In this document: positions 43,476 through 54,907 of the stretch, in pieces | Layout: every line of letters begins with the position of its first letter | Position numbering within the stretch: the first letter of the stretch is position 1 | Assembly (NCBI RefSeq): GCF_001653235.2 | Contig: NC_035792.1 | Location: forward strand, 5,208,001 to 5,272,000 | Direction: 5' to 3' | Origin: Pochonia chlamydosporia 170 | Taxonomy: Eukaryota > Ascomycota > Sordariomycetes > Hypocreales > Clavicipitaceae | DNA length: 64,000 nucleotides | Translations under genes and position numbers: made by a program | Notes under the pieces: generated by a model | What the model was told of the DNA's origin: nothing | Databases searched by the model: none | The model's input: only the letters and a program-made list of their open reading frames with translations

Positions 43476-45905
43476 TAACTACATACTTCCTTAAATACAA
43501 TGCCTCTTGTGCATTACTATCCGTCGCGGCCGCCTCCCAGATCTTACTCATACCTCTTCTCTTAGAGAAGGGGTTATCTTCCATCTCAGCTGCTACTAGA
43601 GCCTCAACCCGATGTTCTTCTGCCTTGCTCCAATCAAGATACGCCATCATCTCCTCCTACTCCAATCTCTACAGCCTTTCAGCATCATACATTGCTTGCC
43701 CATCTGCTTCCAATCAACACACCACTTGTAGCTTACTTTATCGTACCGTTGAGGCAAACCCACTGCCTTCCGATGTTGTTGGTTAGTTTTGATACTGCCC
43801 CGAGGCTGCGCATTATACCAAGCTTGTCTAGCTTTGACATATCTCTCTGGTGAATGGCCCGCGGGTCGTCGTATCTAAGTTCTGGCGCTGCCATCGTCCC
43901 TGCCGCCGCTGGCTGGTCTGCCACTGTGTGGGCGACCACTATGCAGTCTGCAACTTCCGCAACTGTAGATGTCTGGCTTGCCGCCACGTGGTCAACCAAT
44001 CCCTCTATTTCTTGGACTGCCCCTATCTGGCCCGTTTGTGTGAGGCCCGCCAGAGCTTGAACTGCTGTCGTCAGACCTGCCTCTATCTGACCTACAGCTG
44101 CCTGAAATGAAATTGCCTCCGTGGCTGCTGGTTGCCACTGTCGCAGCGGCTACCGTCTTGGTTATCTGTGCCGCCACTTCTGTGGCGGATCCTGATAACT
44201 GGAAGAGCTCTTCATATCTCAAAGGACATGCCTTCGAAGTCATGATATGGCCTAATGTGTGACATTTGCTGCACTTAGGCTGTGCCTTCGGCCTTACTAC
44301 TGCTTGAATCAATTCGAATGCACTAGGCTCTCGCCTTGTGCTTGCCATTGGCCGATCGCGCCTCTGGTTAAACTGACTTGGCACTGCTCTAGGCTCTAGC
44401 ATTGGCTGTGGTTGAGATACATCACGCTTTAAGTGCCAGTGGGGATGAAAGTGCTCTAGCAAGAGGGCTTGCCCTTCTTCCTCAAGCCTCTTTAGTGTAT
44501 GAACACATGGCAGTCCATATGAGGACGTAAGGTCCTAGTACAGGAAGCCTTGAGTGTCTTTGAAAGCAATTGCCGTTGTTCCAGTACTTTACGCAATGCC
44601 TTATGCGACACCCAGCCTCTTATTGCCTCGAACAATACCCCAGAGACGTCAAGTGGCATTGATACTTGCTGAGAAGCCCGCATGTACTTCAGCTCCTTCA
44701 GCTGATTTGTTACAGCTGGTCCCATGGCTTGCCAAGCATCAAAGAGATCCAAGGTAGATGTCTTGATATGTGCTTTGATCAATGAATGGATTCCTTCGGC
44801 CCTGGGAGATGAATTAGTCTCTCCATCTTCGATCATGCCACAAGCCACCTGCCTTGAGGTAGCCACATTGCCAAAGTGTAAGTGTCTATCGACCCATGCT
44901 CTGACGATTCTCTCCTTGAACGGGTCAAGCCAGGTTGTCCTGATATATCCACATGCTTCTGTATATTTTGCACCATATTTTCGCTCAAATAATGTCAGAC
45001 GCTCTTGGAATGTCGTTTCATTTGGGGAGGCTACAATTGAGTGCCAGAAAGCATAGAATTCATCCCATTTCTCTTCTGCCTGGCTCCCGTCGGCTAGAAA
45101 GTAGGGCCGGCAATGTTGTAATACTGCCTTGTTGACGTGCCAAGTGCAAAGCAGGCCCTTGGATAGTGGAAACCAGGCTGCTGCAGCGTTGATCGCGGCC
45201 AAGCATCGGTCTGTCAAGACAACAGAGGGAAGTTCGCGCTGATAGAGGGACCTAAGATGCTGCAAAGCCCACGAGTAGTCCTCTTCTGTCTCTCCAGAGA
45301 GAAATGCAAAAGCAATACAGAAAGAGCGCTCACAAGCGTCAACGCCAACCATGTCAAGAAGTGGCATCTTGTGCTTGTTTGTCTTGTAGGTACAGTCTAG
45401 TAGCAGGATATCGGGATTGCATTGGAGGTAATTGATAGAGTCTGGATGGGCAAAAAAGATTGCTGTAACCCGATTATCTGGATCTAACCGGACCTGACAG
45501 CAGAATCCCTCCTCACGCAATTGGTCGACTAGTGCTTGTATACTACTTTGGCCTTCTCGTAAATCTCTTCTTGTTGCCGCAATCTGATTGTAGACATCTT
45601 GCTGAGTTTCGAGGGTACTGGAATTATTGTGGAGGTAGGCCCTGGTTTCCCGAGGAGCAGTTCCAGAGGTGGTGAGGCTTGAGATAGCTTTAATATCGTT
45701 CTCGCTAAGCTGGCGATGTGCTGGGTGTACAGATGGGTCTTCGCTTGGCGGGTGGTTGTGTAGTGCATATTCCCGGCCTGCTCGATGGCTTAGGACCCAA
45801 GAGGTTCCATCTAGGGATTGTTTCGCTAGCACTGACAACTTGCAACCTGTCCCGCGGCTACATGTACGGCGTTTTCGTTCGATTGACGTGCTTGGTGGAA
45901 GCTTA
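43475..45905 (-). pseudogene. MULE (Mutator-like) transposase, frameshifted
   Basis: The main minus-strand frame 45905-44492 has FAR1-like N-terminal sequence (RRTCSRGTGCKLSVLAKQSL), the MULE catalytic core (ILLLDCTYKTNKHKMPLLDM, VVLTDRCLAAINAAAAWFP, LCTWHVNKAVL) and leads into a SWIM-type zinc finger. There, at about 44505-44525, a one-base shift moves the finger (SYGLPCVHTLKRLEEEG) into another frame. Further pieces follow: a knuckle CSKCHTLGHIMTSKAC, then DDPRAIHQR and EEMMAYLDWSKAE-like fragments. The N-terminus is cut by a LINE insertion. A dead element. Confidence 0.85.
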
Positions 45906-45939
45906 TTTCTCCTGCGGTGCGCAGGAACTGGCATGGCTA

Positions 45940-47479
45940 AATAGAGTGCAGATGGTGGGTGCACAGGCGATTACAGGAGCTTTCAGCAAAGTGGCCACAG
46001 CATTGGCCGAAGCAGAGGCCAGTATTCAAACAGTGCAGGAGCGACACACTCAAGCAGCAACAAGGCTCTGGGTCAACGTTTGCACACTTCCGCAGACACA
46101 TCCACTGACAAGATCGAAATACAAAGCTAAACGGCGTTTTGTGTCGCCAATGCAGAAAATCGCCATAACGATGGCAAAGACCAACACGGAACGCTTGGAG
46201 ACAATCCACGAGTATACTATACCACCTTGGAGTGATCGCATACCCGTAGTGGGCGAGCATTATGACTATGTGGAAACAGACCAGGCACCAAACGACGTGG
46301 AAGGTATCATCATCGCCACTGCCTCCTCGCAAAAAGGTGACACAGTGGGAATGGGAGGTGTTGTGCGTGACACAACGATCAATAGTGCTGGCGAGGTGCT
46401 GGCTAGCTACTCCGTCACCATTGGAACACGGGATGAGCAGAATCCGTACACGGCGGAACTGGCAGCTATTGCGATGGTGCTTAAATGCATGCCTGCAGGG
46501 CTCCATGACTGTCATGACAAGCAACCGATCGGCACTACAAGTTATCCGACGACCACGGCAACAATCCGGCCAGTGCACTATACGCCAGATATACGAACGT
46601 ACCCAGTATCTTCAAAGGAGAGGCTGCTCTGTTTCACTCATGTGGGTGCCGGCGGAGAACGAAGATTTTACACTAAAAGCGCTCGCCAAGGCAGCAGCGA
46701 AGAGAGCGGCAATGTGTGGTGAGACACCAGATGAACGACCATACCAAGCTAGGTCGACAAAGCTACGACTGGCCAAAGTGGCCCAACAGCAACTAGGAGA
46801 GCTCCCGGAGGGAGTGGGTAAGTACTCGAAACGAGTTGATGCTGCACTTCCGGGTAGGCACACACGAGCATTGTACGACCAGCTGGAGAGAAGAGAATCG
46901 GACATTCTGGTGCAATTACGTACCGGCATGGCAAGACTGCATGGCTTCCTCCATAGAATCGGGGTGGTGGAATCAGACTTATGCGAATGTGGCAAAGCAC
47001 CTGAAACAATGGAACACTTTCTGTTTCGATGCAGAAGGTGGACAGCGCAACGGGAGATCTTCCTCGATTGCTCATCGGGGAAGATAGGGAATCTTTCATA
47101 TTTCTTGGGAGGGAAAGCACCGTCTGATGATGACAAGTGGAAGCCGGCCACACGAGCAGTGAAGGCAGTGATCAAATTCGCAATGGCAACGGGAAGACTC
47201 GCTCGAGAGCAGCGGCCATAGGACGAGGGAACCTACATGCAATCATACTAACAATAAACAGCCTCGACATTGGCGGACCGTGCTTCAGCTGCTGAGGATA
47301 GGACGCTGAACACTTGGGGAACTGGCCTTCAAGCAGGCCTGTCAAGGATCATACAAGCGATGAGGCGGAACCAAGCTGTGTAAGAGAAAACGTGGGGCTT
47401 GAGTTGAACCGTATAATAGCTTTCCGACCTGGCCCTCTAGGGTTCTCCCTCCGGGCGTAATAAAATCTGTATCTGTATT
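45940..47479 (+). pseudogene. 5'-truncated Tad1-type LINE copy 1 (RNase H and C-terminal knuckle)
   Basis: It begins within the second ORF (RVQMVGAQAITGAFSKVATA), runs through the RNase H domain (GMGGVVRDTT, DEQNPYTAELAAIAMVL), shifts frame at about 46500-46535 (MTVMTSNRSALQVI) and ends with the knuckle CECGKAPETMEHFLFRCRRW and ATGRLAREQRP-stop at 47221. A 3' untranslated region follows, ending CTCCGGGCGTAATA and (ATCTGT)-type repeats. The reverse transcriptase is missing. It lies against the broken 5' end of the MULE gene. Confidence 0.85.
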
Positions 47480-47504
47480 GGCCGCCTTGCACCACCGGCG
47501 GTGC

Positions 47505-48030
47505 ACCTATTGGCTCCCCTAAAATTGGGCTCCCACTGGAACGGATCGTCGCCCGGATGGCTGACAGATTGGGTTCCCAACTTTCCCCTTCAGATATGGA
47601 CTTCTCTCCCAGAAGAATGACAGGTTGTCCATTTTTGTTCGGTCGCACCTCAGCATGCTCTCCCTTTCAGAGACCCATGTCTTACACCGAACGAGAAACT
47701 GCTCTACTGTTTCCACGGCCTGGGAGCAGTCGCACAAATTGGTATCGGCGGCCTCTTTCCCATGCAGGTAGCTGTTGTGTCTAAACTTGCCTGTCCGAAG
47801 CTGTACCAGTATCCTAGCATCATTACTATCCAGTGAAATGTAGATAGTGTGTGTGTGCTTGCCCGGACGCGCCCTGTCGATGTGCATTGAATACCTCGAC
47901 ACTCTCTCGGGGATTGTCTCCTGTTGGTGTTGTAGCCCGGGGAGCCCATACGTTCGCGGGTACGGCATATTTAACCGCAAGAATGACGGGCACCTCATTT
48001 AGCTCGGCCGCCTTCAACACTTTCATCGAA
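47505..48030 (-). pseudogene. Tad1-type LINE copy 2, fragment
   Basis: A minus-strand frame shows PERVSRYSMHIDRARPGKHT, ILVQLRTGKFRHNSYLHGKE and the knuckle CDCSQAVETVEQFLVRCKTW: the same C-terminal region as copies 1 and 3 but clearly diverged. No 3' tail motif is found at its lower-coordinate end. Confidence 0.75.
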
Positions 48031-48179
48031 TCGAATACTTTTCAGTTCTCAGCAAATAGGATCACTACAGTATCATGGCTCTTATCTGTAGGAGGGAACC
48101 CTGGTACCAGATTTGGTTCCCCAGCACCCGTATCACAGTTCAAATAAAACAAATAAAAAGGGGCAGTTGGGTGAAAATT

Positions 48180-49100
48180 TGCAACCCGCTTAGATCAATG
48201 CAAGGTGGCCATCCTCGCCATGCTATTCGCACAATACAGGTTTCAAGGCGAGCAAGGAAGGAGCCACGGCAGACAAGCGATTTCCTAGAATGGAATCTAC
48301 CACCCTGAACCTCGAGAAAAGAAAGCTCAAAGCCGAAAGGATTTTACCAGAAGATGTAGGCAAGCACTCCAAGAGAGTGGATGCAGCCCTCCCCGGTGAA
48401 CATACTCGACAGTTGTACGATGACAGACCATGGACAGAACGCAACGCATTGGCGCAAATGAGGACAGGCATGGCAAGACTCAACAATTCACTCTACCGAA
48501 TAAAGGCAGCACCCTCTAGGCAGTGTGCCTGCGGGCATGAGGCAGAGACGGTAGCACATTTCCTATTCCGATGCGCGAGATGGAGCACACACAGAGCAAA
48601 GATGTTTCAGTGCACCGAGACACAAAGAGGAAACATTTCATTCTTTCTGGGAGGAAAAGGACCGACGGAGGGGGCAAAATGGACACCAAACTTGCAAGCA
48701 GTACAAGCAGCAATACGCTTTGCCCTGGCTACTGGCCGGCTTGAAAACGAGCCAATCCCACACACCTAAACAACCATTCTACACTAACTACCCAACTCAA
48801 CCTTACCACCACCTCGTGCTAAAAACAGCAGACGCCGCTTCAGTTGCCGTAGATAGGATCCTGAACACTTGGGGAATAGGCCCCAAGCTAGCCCGCTGTG
48901 AAGAATGGTAGAGTACGAGAAACCGTAGCGAAATAGCAGAACAAATTGTAAAGAGCAGGAACTGGATGACAAGGACTCATGGGCTTGATTGAGACAAAGG
49001 CCAAACTGCAGAATGTACATGTGCCATAGGTTTATAGTGGCCCTTTTGGACTTTCCACCGGGCGTAATAAATGAATGAATGAATGAATGAATGAATGAAT
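48180..49100 (+). pseudogene. Tad1-type LINE copy 3, fragment with (AATG)n tail
   Basis: The frame 48290-48769 shows ILPEDVGKHSKRVDAALPGE, MRTGMARLNNSLYRIKAAPS and CACGHEAETVAHFLFRCARW, ending FALATGRLENEPIPHT. The 3' untranslated region shares CCTGAACACTTGGGGAA with copy 1 and ends CCACCGGGCGTAATAAATG followed by eight or so AATG units. Confidence 0.82.
49066..49100. repeat. (AATG)n microsatellite, LINE tail
   Basis: About eight AATG units directly after the LINE 3' motif. Confidence 0.92.
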
Positions 49101-49187
49101 ACAGGTTTCTGGTCCACTTGATGATAATGTCGACATGCAATGATGTCATGAGGCCAGTAACAACGGTTTCCTCGAATACGAGTCTGC

Positions 49188-50240
49188 TTAATTCGATTCG
49201 TCGCTACAATCGAAGTCCGACAAACGACCTTTGCGGAGTGGCGACTCATCGTTGAAAATGAAGTCAACCAGCTTCTCCAAACCCTGCAAGTCCCCTTCGA
49301 TCGAACCACTCACGTCATGATCAATCCAGCCTCTTGTCGTGCCACCCTCCAGATCAATGACGATAGCATTGTTGCCATTATCAATCAAAACATTATCTGA
49401 TTTGACATCCCCCCAGACAATCCCTAGGCTGTGAAGGCCTGCTACTGTCTGCTGAATCTGTGATGCCCATTTCTTCCGCAATGCAATAGGGGTGTCAAAG
49501 CTGATCATATATGTCAACGTCCCGGCGCCGCGAACTTCGATTAAATCATACAATAAGCCTTTGGTTTGGCCGTCTGTGTTAGCAACTATGCCGAAGAGTC
49601 GTGAGATGCAAAGTTGTCCATATATATCGGAGGCTGCAATTTTAGAGTATTTTTTCACCTCATTAATAGCATCGTATGGTGACCAACATGATTTGTAGAA
49701 GTATTCATTGCCGCGGACGCGGACTTTTTGAGGCACGATGTCGTAGATTGATCCACCATCTGCGAAGGGTATCTCGATTTCTCCAGGATAAAAGACTGGA
49801 AAGGAGGACTGGAGGAGCCGAATATTCCACTCCTGACATGACGCAGATTCTGGTGAATACGTCGTGACGGTGCCTGCTACTGGGGTCTCATCCACAACAC
49901 GGTACTCGCACTCGAAAGAGCCGCGCACAGCGAGGTCGGCCAGCGTTAACTTTCCAGTATGAGCTGCTGCTGGTGCCAGCTGCTGGAAATGTGACACGAA
50001 TACATCGGCGATGTCCTCAGAATATTGCCAGACGTCGGGGTCGTAATCCTCACCTGCAGCAAGCTTATCGAATATCTCGTGGAAAACGCGCAGAGCTTGT
50101 GGCGAGTTGACAAAATTCTCTTGGGACACTGTGACATTGAAGCGAAATCCATTCACTCGTATGTTAATGTCAAAGTGATCATCCCCGGTATCCCAGCCGC
50201 GTATGTCGTACGGAGGCGTCCTTGGATCATGCGAGAACAT
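49188..50240 (-). CDS. divergent protein-kinase-like protein, 350 residues
   Basis: One frame from the first in-frame ATG. The N-terminal 110 residues (FDINIRVNGFRFNVTVSQEN) are unassigned. The kinase part shows KVRVRGNEYFYKSCW (Lys strand), YDAINEVKKYSKIAA (Glu helix), a catalytic loop GIVWGDVKSDNVLID, where His-Arg-Asp is replaced by Trp-Gly-Asp but Asp, Lys and Asn are kept, and IVIDLEGG in place of DFG. The glycine loop is not obvious. Similar fungal kinase-like proteins are common in accessory regions. The stop lies close to the LINE copy 3 tail. Confidence 0.72.
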   Translation of the reverse strand: MFSHDPRTPPYDIRGWDTGDDHFDINIRVNGFRFNVTVSQENFVNSPQALRVFHEIFDKLAAGEDYDPDVWQYSEDIADVFVSHFQQLAPAAAHTGKLTLADLAVRGSFECEYRVVDETPVAGTVTTYSPESASCQEWNIRLLQSSFPVFYPGEIEIPFADGGSIYDIVPQKVRVRGNEYFYKSCWSPYDAINEVKKYSKIAASDIYGQLCISRLFGIVANTDGQTKGLLYDLIEVRGAGTLTYMISFDTPIALRKKWASQIQQTVAGLHSLGIVWGDVKSDNVLIDNGNNAIVIDLEGGTTRGWIDHDVSGSIEGDLQGLEKLVDFIFNDESPLRKGRLSDFDCSDESN

Positions 50241-50597
50241 GTTGATGTTTATGATTATCGCTGAGTTCAACTGGACCGCTTGGATGGTAGGGATAAGTTG
50301 CAGTTATTGGGGAACTTGAGTGTTTATGCCTCAGGCTTCAATCAGCCTCGAAGCTCGCCAGTTCCCACTTCAGCTAAATATAGCAGGCGCCGACTCCACC
50401 CATGGTGAGACAACTAAACGCAACTGTTGGCTCACTTGTAGCTTTTATGGCTGGGCCATTTGACGTTAAGCGCGCGCCAACTGAGATCCTCAAGAAGACC
50501 TCGACGGTGCCTCTATTTAAAGATGTTCCCTCCTCTTCGTTGAGATAATAGCAGTTCACCTATCGTTTGAGGAATAAGCCGCTTTTTGATTACTCCC

Positions 50598-50963
50598 ATG
50601 TGCTACAGAATTGAACGAGTTCGGTGGTGCGGCTGTGTGAACAGGATCTGGAGGCCAGGTCCAAGGACTTGTTCGAGAGCTATCCGGGAAAACCGCGACA
50701 GATCTCGGGCTAGACCCTGTTCAAACTTTCGGCACACGACGACAAGAGCCATCGATATTCCCTGCTCGCGGATGGAATGTCGCCTGGCGTTCAAAATGGA
50801 AAGAGGCTGGACCTGTTGTCGATGCCAACAATCCGGACAACACACCGCCCGGTGCGACGGGCCTCCCGGGCGAGGCTCCCGTAATGTTTGGGACGTACCT
50901 CTGTCCCCATGCTCGCACCAAGTATGCGGGAGGTGTGGCCCTACTGTATTTGATCCAACGTGA
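50598..50963 (+). CDS. possible small cysteine-rich zinc-binding protein
   Basis: The frame is Arg/Cys-rich; the credible part is the C-terminus, MERGWTCCRCQQSGQHTARC followed by CSHQVCGRCGP, a CxxC..CxHxxCxxC pattern like that of small ascomycete ribbon proteins. The upstream half looks like translated non-coding DNA, so the real start may be the ATG before ERGW or an unseen spliced exon. The opposite strand is also open here. Confidence 0.35.
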   Translation: MCYRIERVRWCGCVNRIWRPGPRTCSRAIRENRDRSRARPCSNFRHTTTRAIDIPCSRMECRLAFKMERGWTCCRCQQSGQHTARCDGPPGRGSRNVWDVPLSPCSHQVCGRCGPTVFDPT

Positions 50964-51880
50964 GTTGTGCCGGTACAATACAGTACTACCTTAGACGCTC
51001 CAGCTTTCTAACGATGATGGCCCAGACAACCTACCGACTAGCTCGTGCACCGTGTACACTTGGTGGTACACTTGAACTCGACGGCATATTACGGAGGCAG
51101 TACTCGTTGCAGTCATAAAAGCTGCATGTAAAGTCAAAACGAAGCCAGCAGCCTAGACGTGGGCCAGAAATAGTGGTATCAGTGCATGGCTATAAACCTC
51201 CCGCATAGTTGCTGCCGTAGACGACAAATATCGGGCCTACGACGGCCCTTATTGAACGCCTAATGGCCTTCGAGACCCCTCTGCAAGTAGTACATACTTT
51301 TGAGCCTTAGTTTCCTGACCATTTCTTGTTCTGTTTTGCTCGTACATTCTGTAGATTCAATAAGTAGTCAACCTGTGCCTCCAGATCCATTGCGAATATC
51401 TATGGAAAAGAAATGTTCTTCAAAGCTTCTAACCGCAAGGAGTCAGTCTGCCTCGACCATCCACCCCTGTCCCGTCCAGTGTATTCAACAGCCCCGCCTC
51501 GCTTAATTTTACAGGGGTTTTTACCCAGCCTCCGCTTAAGTCCGAAATTTTACTTTTGGATATATTTCTGGTCACACTCGTTATACAGTACTGGGTTATG
51601 TTGAAAAGGGTAAACAATAGCTACCGAAACTAAGTTCCCGAACAAATTTCATAATATATTTAGCTTGTGGTTTCTTATTTCACTTTAAGTGTTTACTCAG
51701 CCTAGCCTAGCCTAAGGGTCAGGCTGAGGCGAGGCGGGGCTTTTGAATACACTGGTCCCGTCTGTATTCCAAATGTTATGGACTGAGGAAAGTAATTCGT
51801 CGTCGCGAGGGTATAACGTGGAGTATATGTATATGGTGTCGCTATCTTTCTGTCCCTTCCAGAGGCAGCCAAAGTCTTGG
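50964..51880. other. no gene seen
   Basis: Intergenic. Short CCTAG repeats near 51700-51716; otherwise nothing distinctive. Confidence 0.4.
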
Positions 51881-51887
51881 GCCATAA

Positions 51888-54131
51888 CTACTGGAGGTGA
51901 ATATCGTGTGCAGTGGTCCGGCAATGTACCAACTTTGCAGCTGATCGTAGCTCTTTCGCCCAGTCATCCTCACATTGCTTGTGCTTCACCCCAAGTTTTC
52001 TCTTTCGACCTTGAGTATTCGAGCTCACGGATGTAAGCGGATGACGGCCACGAAACTCTGACCGTTCAAAATCTATCAGCATTACGCTGCCATCTTTTGG
52101 ATCGAATAACATGTTGCGGGGCTCGGCATCACAGTGAAGAACTCCTAATCTATGAAGTTCCTTCAATGCCGTTGTGACTCTATTAACGAGACTCAACTTG
52201 TTAGCTGGGTCAATACATCGAGGGAGAGATTGTCCAGCCCAGCTAAGAAATAGGAAGCTGGTGTAGACTCCACCATCATAATGGCATGGGCTTATTAAAT
52301 CGACGATACCAAGACATACTGGCACGTACTTGCCCTGAATTGGTTGAAGTCTGCAATAAATTTGGCTTTCGCGAGCTAGAAACTTCTGATCGAATCTTTC
52401 CATGCCCTTTGCCACAAATGTGTAGCCGTAGGCCGACAGTCGCACCTTAAATAGAGCCCCCCGCGATCCTGATAAGTAGAGCGAAATACAATCTGCACCA
52501 GGACCACGGTCTCTTGCAAGCTGGAAGCGTATGAGACGAAGAAACTTAGCCTGAGCGATGTGAACCCTGCCGTGATAATGCGCGTTAGGGCAATCCTCAT
52601 CAATAGGCCCTCCATGTGCTAACCCAAAGAGACATCGTTGAGTGCAATATAGACGGTCTTCGATATGGACCTGCCTTCTGCTTTCCTGCTGATGTCGACG
52701 ACTTTGGCGCTGTTCACGCTTTTGGGCACTTTTACCGCTAGCATGGCCTTCTGTTGCGGCTGACTGCGCTTGGTTCTTGCCCTTGTGGGATAATTTTAAC
52801 GTAGGAGAAGGAGGATCATATTCATCCTCGTCTTCCGAACGCGCTGACCTCGTAACCGGTGGTTGGCAGCGGGAGCGGGTTCGAATGGGCGATCGAGTAA
52901 ATCCTTTCCAACGCTGAGGCTTGTAAGGCGATGCACGAGGTTCCTTGCCTTTTCGTTCTGACGGTGGAATTTTACTCAGTATATCTTCGTATTCAACATC
53001 CCACCGCCCGAGCTTTTCGGCATCGTCGTGCCATGATTCTGCAGGTGGGGTAGCCAACAGAGCCTGGACAAGGAAGGCGAATACCTGCGCAGCAGCCGTG
53101 CGATGGAGCCTGTTCTCATCGTCATCCATAACATCTTGTTTTGGCACACACGCAGCGCAGTACACTATGCTTGGATCATCCGGGATATAAAGGAAACCGA
53201 AAGCTTGCCCGGTGCAGAAATAGCCATATGGAATGCCTTTGCCAACCATGTAGGAGAAGAGTTGCGTGACGACCGCAGCGGTGAGGGCCTTAGCGTGAAA
53301 AGTGAAGTCCTGGCCTTCTTTGTTGATCACATCACGTTCCGGCCAGATCTCCGAATTAAGCCCAGTGGTAATCTCGTCAACGCTCAGCTTGTGTGGTGCC
53401 TTATATTCAATAGCAATCGTTGGAATATTTCTGCCTTCCGAAGTCCTATATATGCAAAATTGGTCTGCCCTGTTGCCCTTCCCTTTCGCCCTTCGTCGTG
53501 GCTTTTGGCCCCGTGCTTTCGTCGTCGATGCTGATGGCGGGGCACTGGTGACGTTTTCGCTTATTGACATACGTTCCATGGATTGAAGAACTGAATCGCT
53601 ACGCTCCCCGAGGTTTGTATGACTCTCAAAAGTCACGGTTCCCTTGAGGCCAAGGCTTTCTCGCAAGATTGGGTCTTTGTAGATCTCGTCAACCAGCTTC
53701 TGAACAGCATTCTCAACAACATCACGTTCGAAGTGCCGGAGACCAATTTCGCTACTAACTGGTTGGAGGATAGATTTGACGTATGATAACTGATGTTGAG
53801 ACGGATACACCGTTTGGGCAGAGAAACCCGGGCTAACAGATAGCCTTTCCCAGATCTCCTGTTGCCTCACTGGAAAATCCTCCCATGGTATGATGCGGCG
53901 AGGGAATATTCGGCCGGCTGGGTTGGTCGTGTCGCCTTGTGTTGTCAAGGAACGGTCTGTGACGACATCAACAGCGATATCAAGCGAGTGGCAGGCCTCA
54001 AGATACTGCTGGAGAGTCTGTGGCAATGACGCCTTTGCCAATCCTTCAGCTTCTTCGCGGCGGCGTTGTTCTTCTTCGCGTAGACGCTGTTCCTCCCGAA
54101 GTAAACGGCGCAACTCTTCGATTTCGTCCAT
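51888..54131 (-). CDS. FunK1-like fungal kinase, 747 residues
   Basis: A single uninterrupted frame. The N-terminus is a Glu/Arg coiled coil (RLLREEQRLREEEQRRREEA). A conserved-looking N-terminal domain follows (IPWEDFPVRQQEIWERL, IAIEYKAPHKLSVDEITTGL, AAVVTQLFSYMVGKGIPYGY), the arrangement seen in fungal FunK1-type proteins. A basic disordered linker (KSAQKREQRQSRRHQQESRR) precedes a C-terminal kinase lobe: FVAKGME lysine, LHRLGVLHCDAEPRNMLFD catalytic loop and VMLIDFERSE metal site. The family is strongly amplified in filamentous fungi; targets are unknown. The C-terminal tail RKRKLGVKHKQ is basic. Confidence 0.78.
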   Translation of the reverse strand: MDEIEELRRLLREEQRLREEEQRRREEAEGLAKASLPQTLQQYLEACHSLDIAVDVVTDRSLTTQGDTTNPAGRIFPRRIIPWEDFPVRQQEIWERLSVSPGFSAQTVYPSQHQLSYVKSILQPVSSEIGLRHFERDVVENAVQKLVDEIYKDPILRESLGLKGTVTFESHTNLGERSDSVLQSMERMSISENVTSAPPSASTTKARGQKPRRRAKGKGNRADQFCIYRTSEGRNIPTIAIEYKAPHKLSVDEITTGLNSEIWPERDVINKEGQDFTFHAKALTAAVVTQLFSYMVGKGIPYGYFCTGQAFGFLYIPDDPSIVYCAACVPKQDVMDDDENRLHRTAAAQVFAFLVQALLATPPAESWHDDAEKLGRWDVEYEDILSKIPPSERKGKEPRASPYKPQRWKGFTRSPIRTRSRCQPPVTRSARSEDEDEYDPPSPTLKLSHKGKNQAQSAATEGHASGKSAQKREQRQSRRHQQESRRQVHIEDRLYCTQRCLFGLAHGGPIDEDCPNAHYHGRVHIAQAKFLRLIRFQLARDRGPGADCISLYLSGSRGALFKVRLSAYGYTFVAKGMERFDQKFLARESQIYCRLQPIQGKYVPVCLGIVDLISPCHYDGGVYTSFLFLSWAGQSLPRCIDPANKLSLVNRVTTALKELHRLGVLHCDAEPRNMLFDPKDGSVMLIDFERSEFRGRHPLTSVSSNTQGRKRKLGVKHKQCEDDWAKELRSAAKLVHCRTTAHDIHLQ

Positions 54132-54667
54132 TTATGTTTCCAGAAAGGTGGTGGTGAATGCAGCAAGGGTTAAGTGACGTTTGAACCGCGAATGAACTGA
54201 CAAGGTGTCATTTTGCTTGTGTAGTGTTTGTCAACAAAGCGCGTCACATGGTCGGGTACGCGTCCCTTAGTTTTTGGTTTTGGTGGCACAATCAAACTCC
54301 AGTCCCAGCATGACCCCACTATTATCCGCCAGAGTCCATTACCATGCCTCCCTGCACCATACAGTTCAAAGCAACCGAGATAGAAGGCTGTCAGTCAAGT
54401 CAAAAGTGCGGGCTATAACAAGCCAGTGTACAAATTCAATGAAGACAGGGAACTGGTCAAGTTCGCTCAGTAGGGTGCCTGGTGAATAGTTATTTGCGCT
54501 TCTATCAATTAGTATATTTCTTTCTGGTGGCTGCAGACACTGATCGACAAAAATGAGCATTTTGATTTGTCTGGCAACTCTAAACAATGTGCAGCAGACC
54601 CATACAGCAGAGAAGTATTAGTATCCTACAAACCACTTTCAGCGACGATTAGCATTGGCCCTATTCA

Positions 54668-54770
54668 TTTTTATTTAATTTTTATTATTATTATTATTAA
54701 TTTTTTTTTTTTTTCCTTCTTCTTCTTCTTCTCCCTTTTTTTTTTTCTTTTTTCTTTATTTGTTTTCGCT
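54668..54770. repeat. low-complexity T-rich tract
   Basis: TTA, TTC and long T runs in about 100 bp, downstream of the Myb-like gene's stop on the opposite strand. Confidence 0.85.
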
Positions 54771-54907
54771 TGAGAGCAACACGCCGAACCACCGCTTTAC
54801 GAAGTGAATGTAGAAAATCAACCGTAACGACACACAACACCGTAAATAACCACGGAGCTTGTAACTTTATAAATATTAATCTTGCTTACCAAGAGAAGTG
54901 CGGTAGA

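Noticed and set aside
45718..46722. A 334-residue plus-strand host gene
   Set aside because: Its first part is antisense MULE and the rest is LINE RNase H sequence that shifts frame; it is a chance fusion of two elements.
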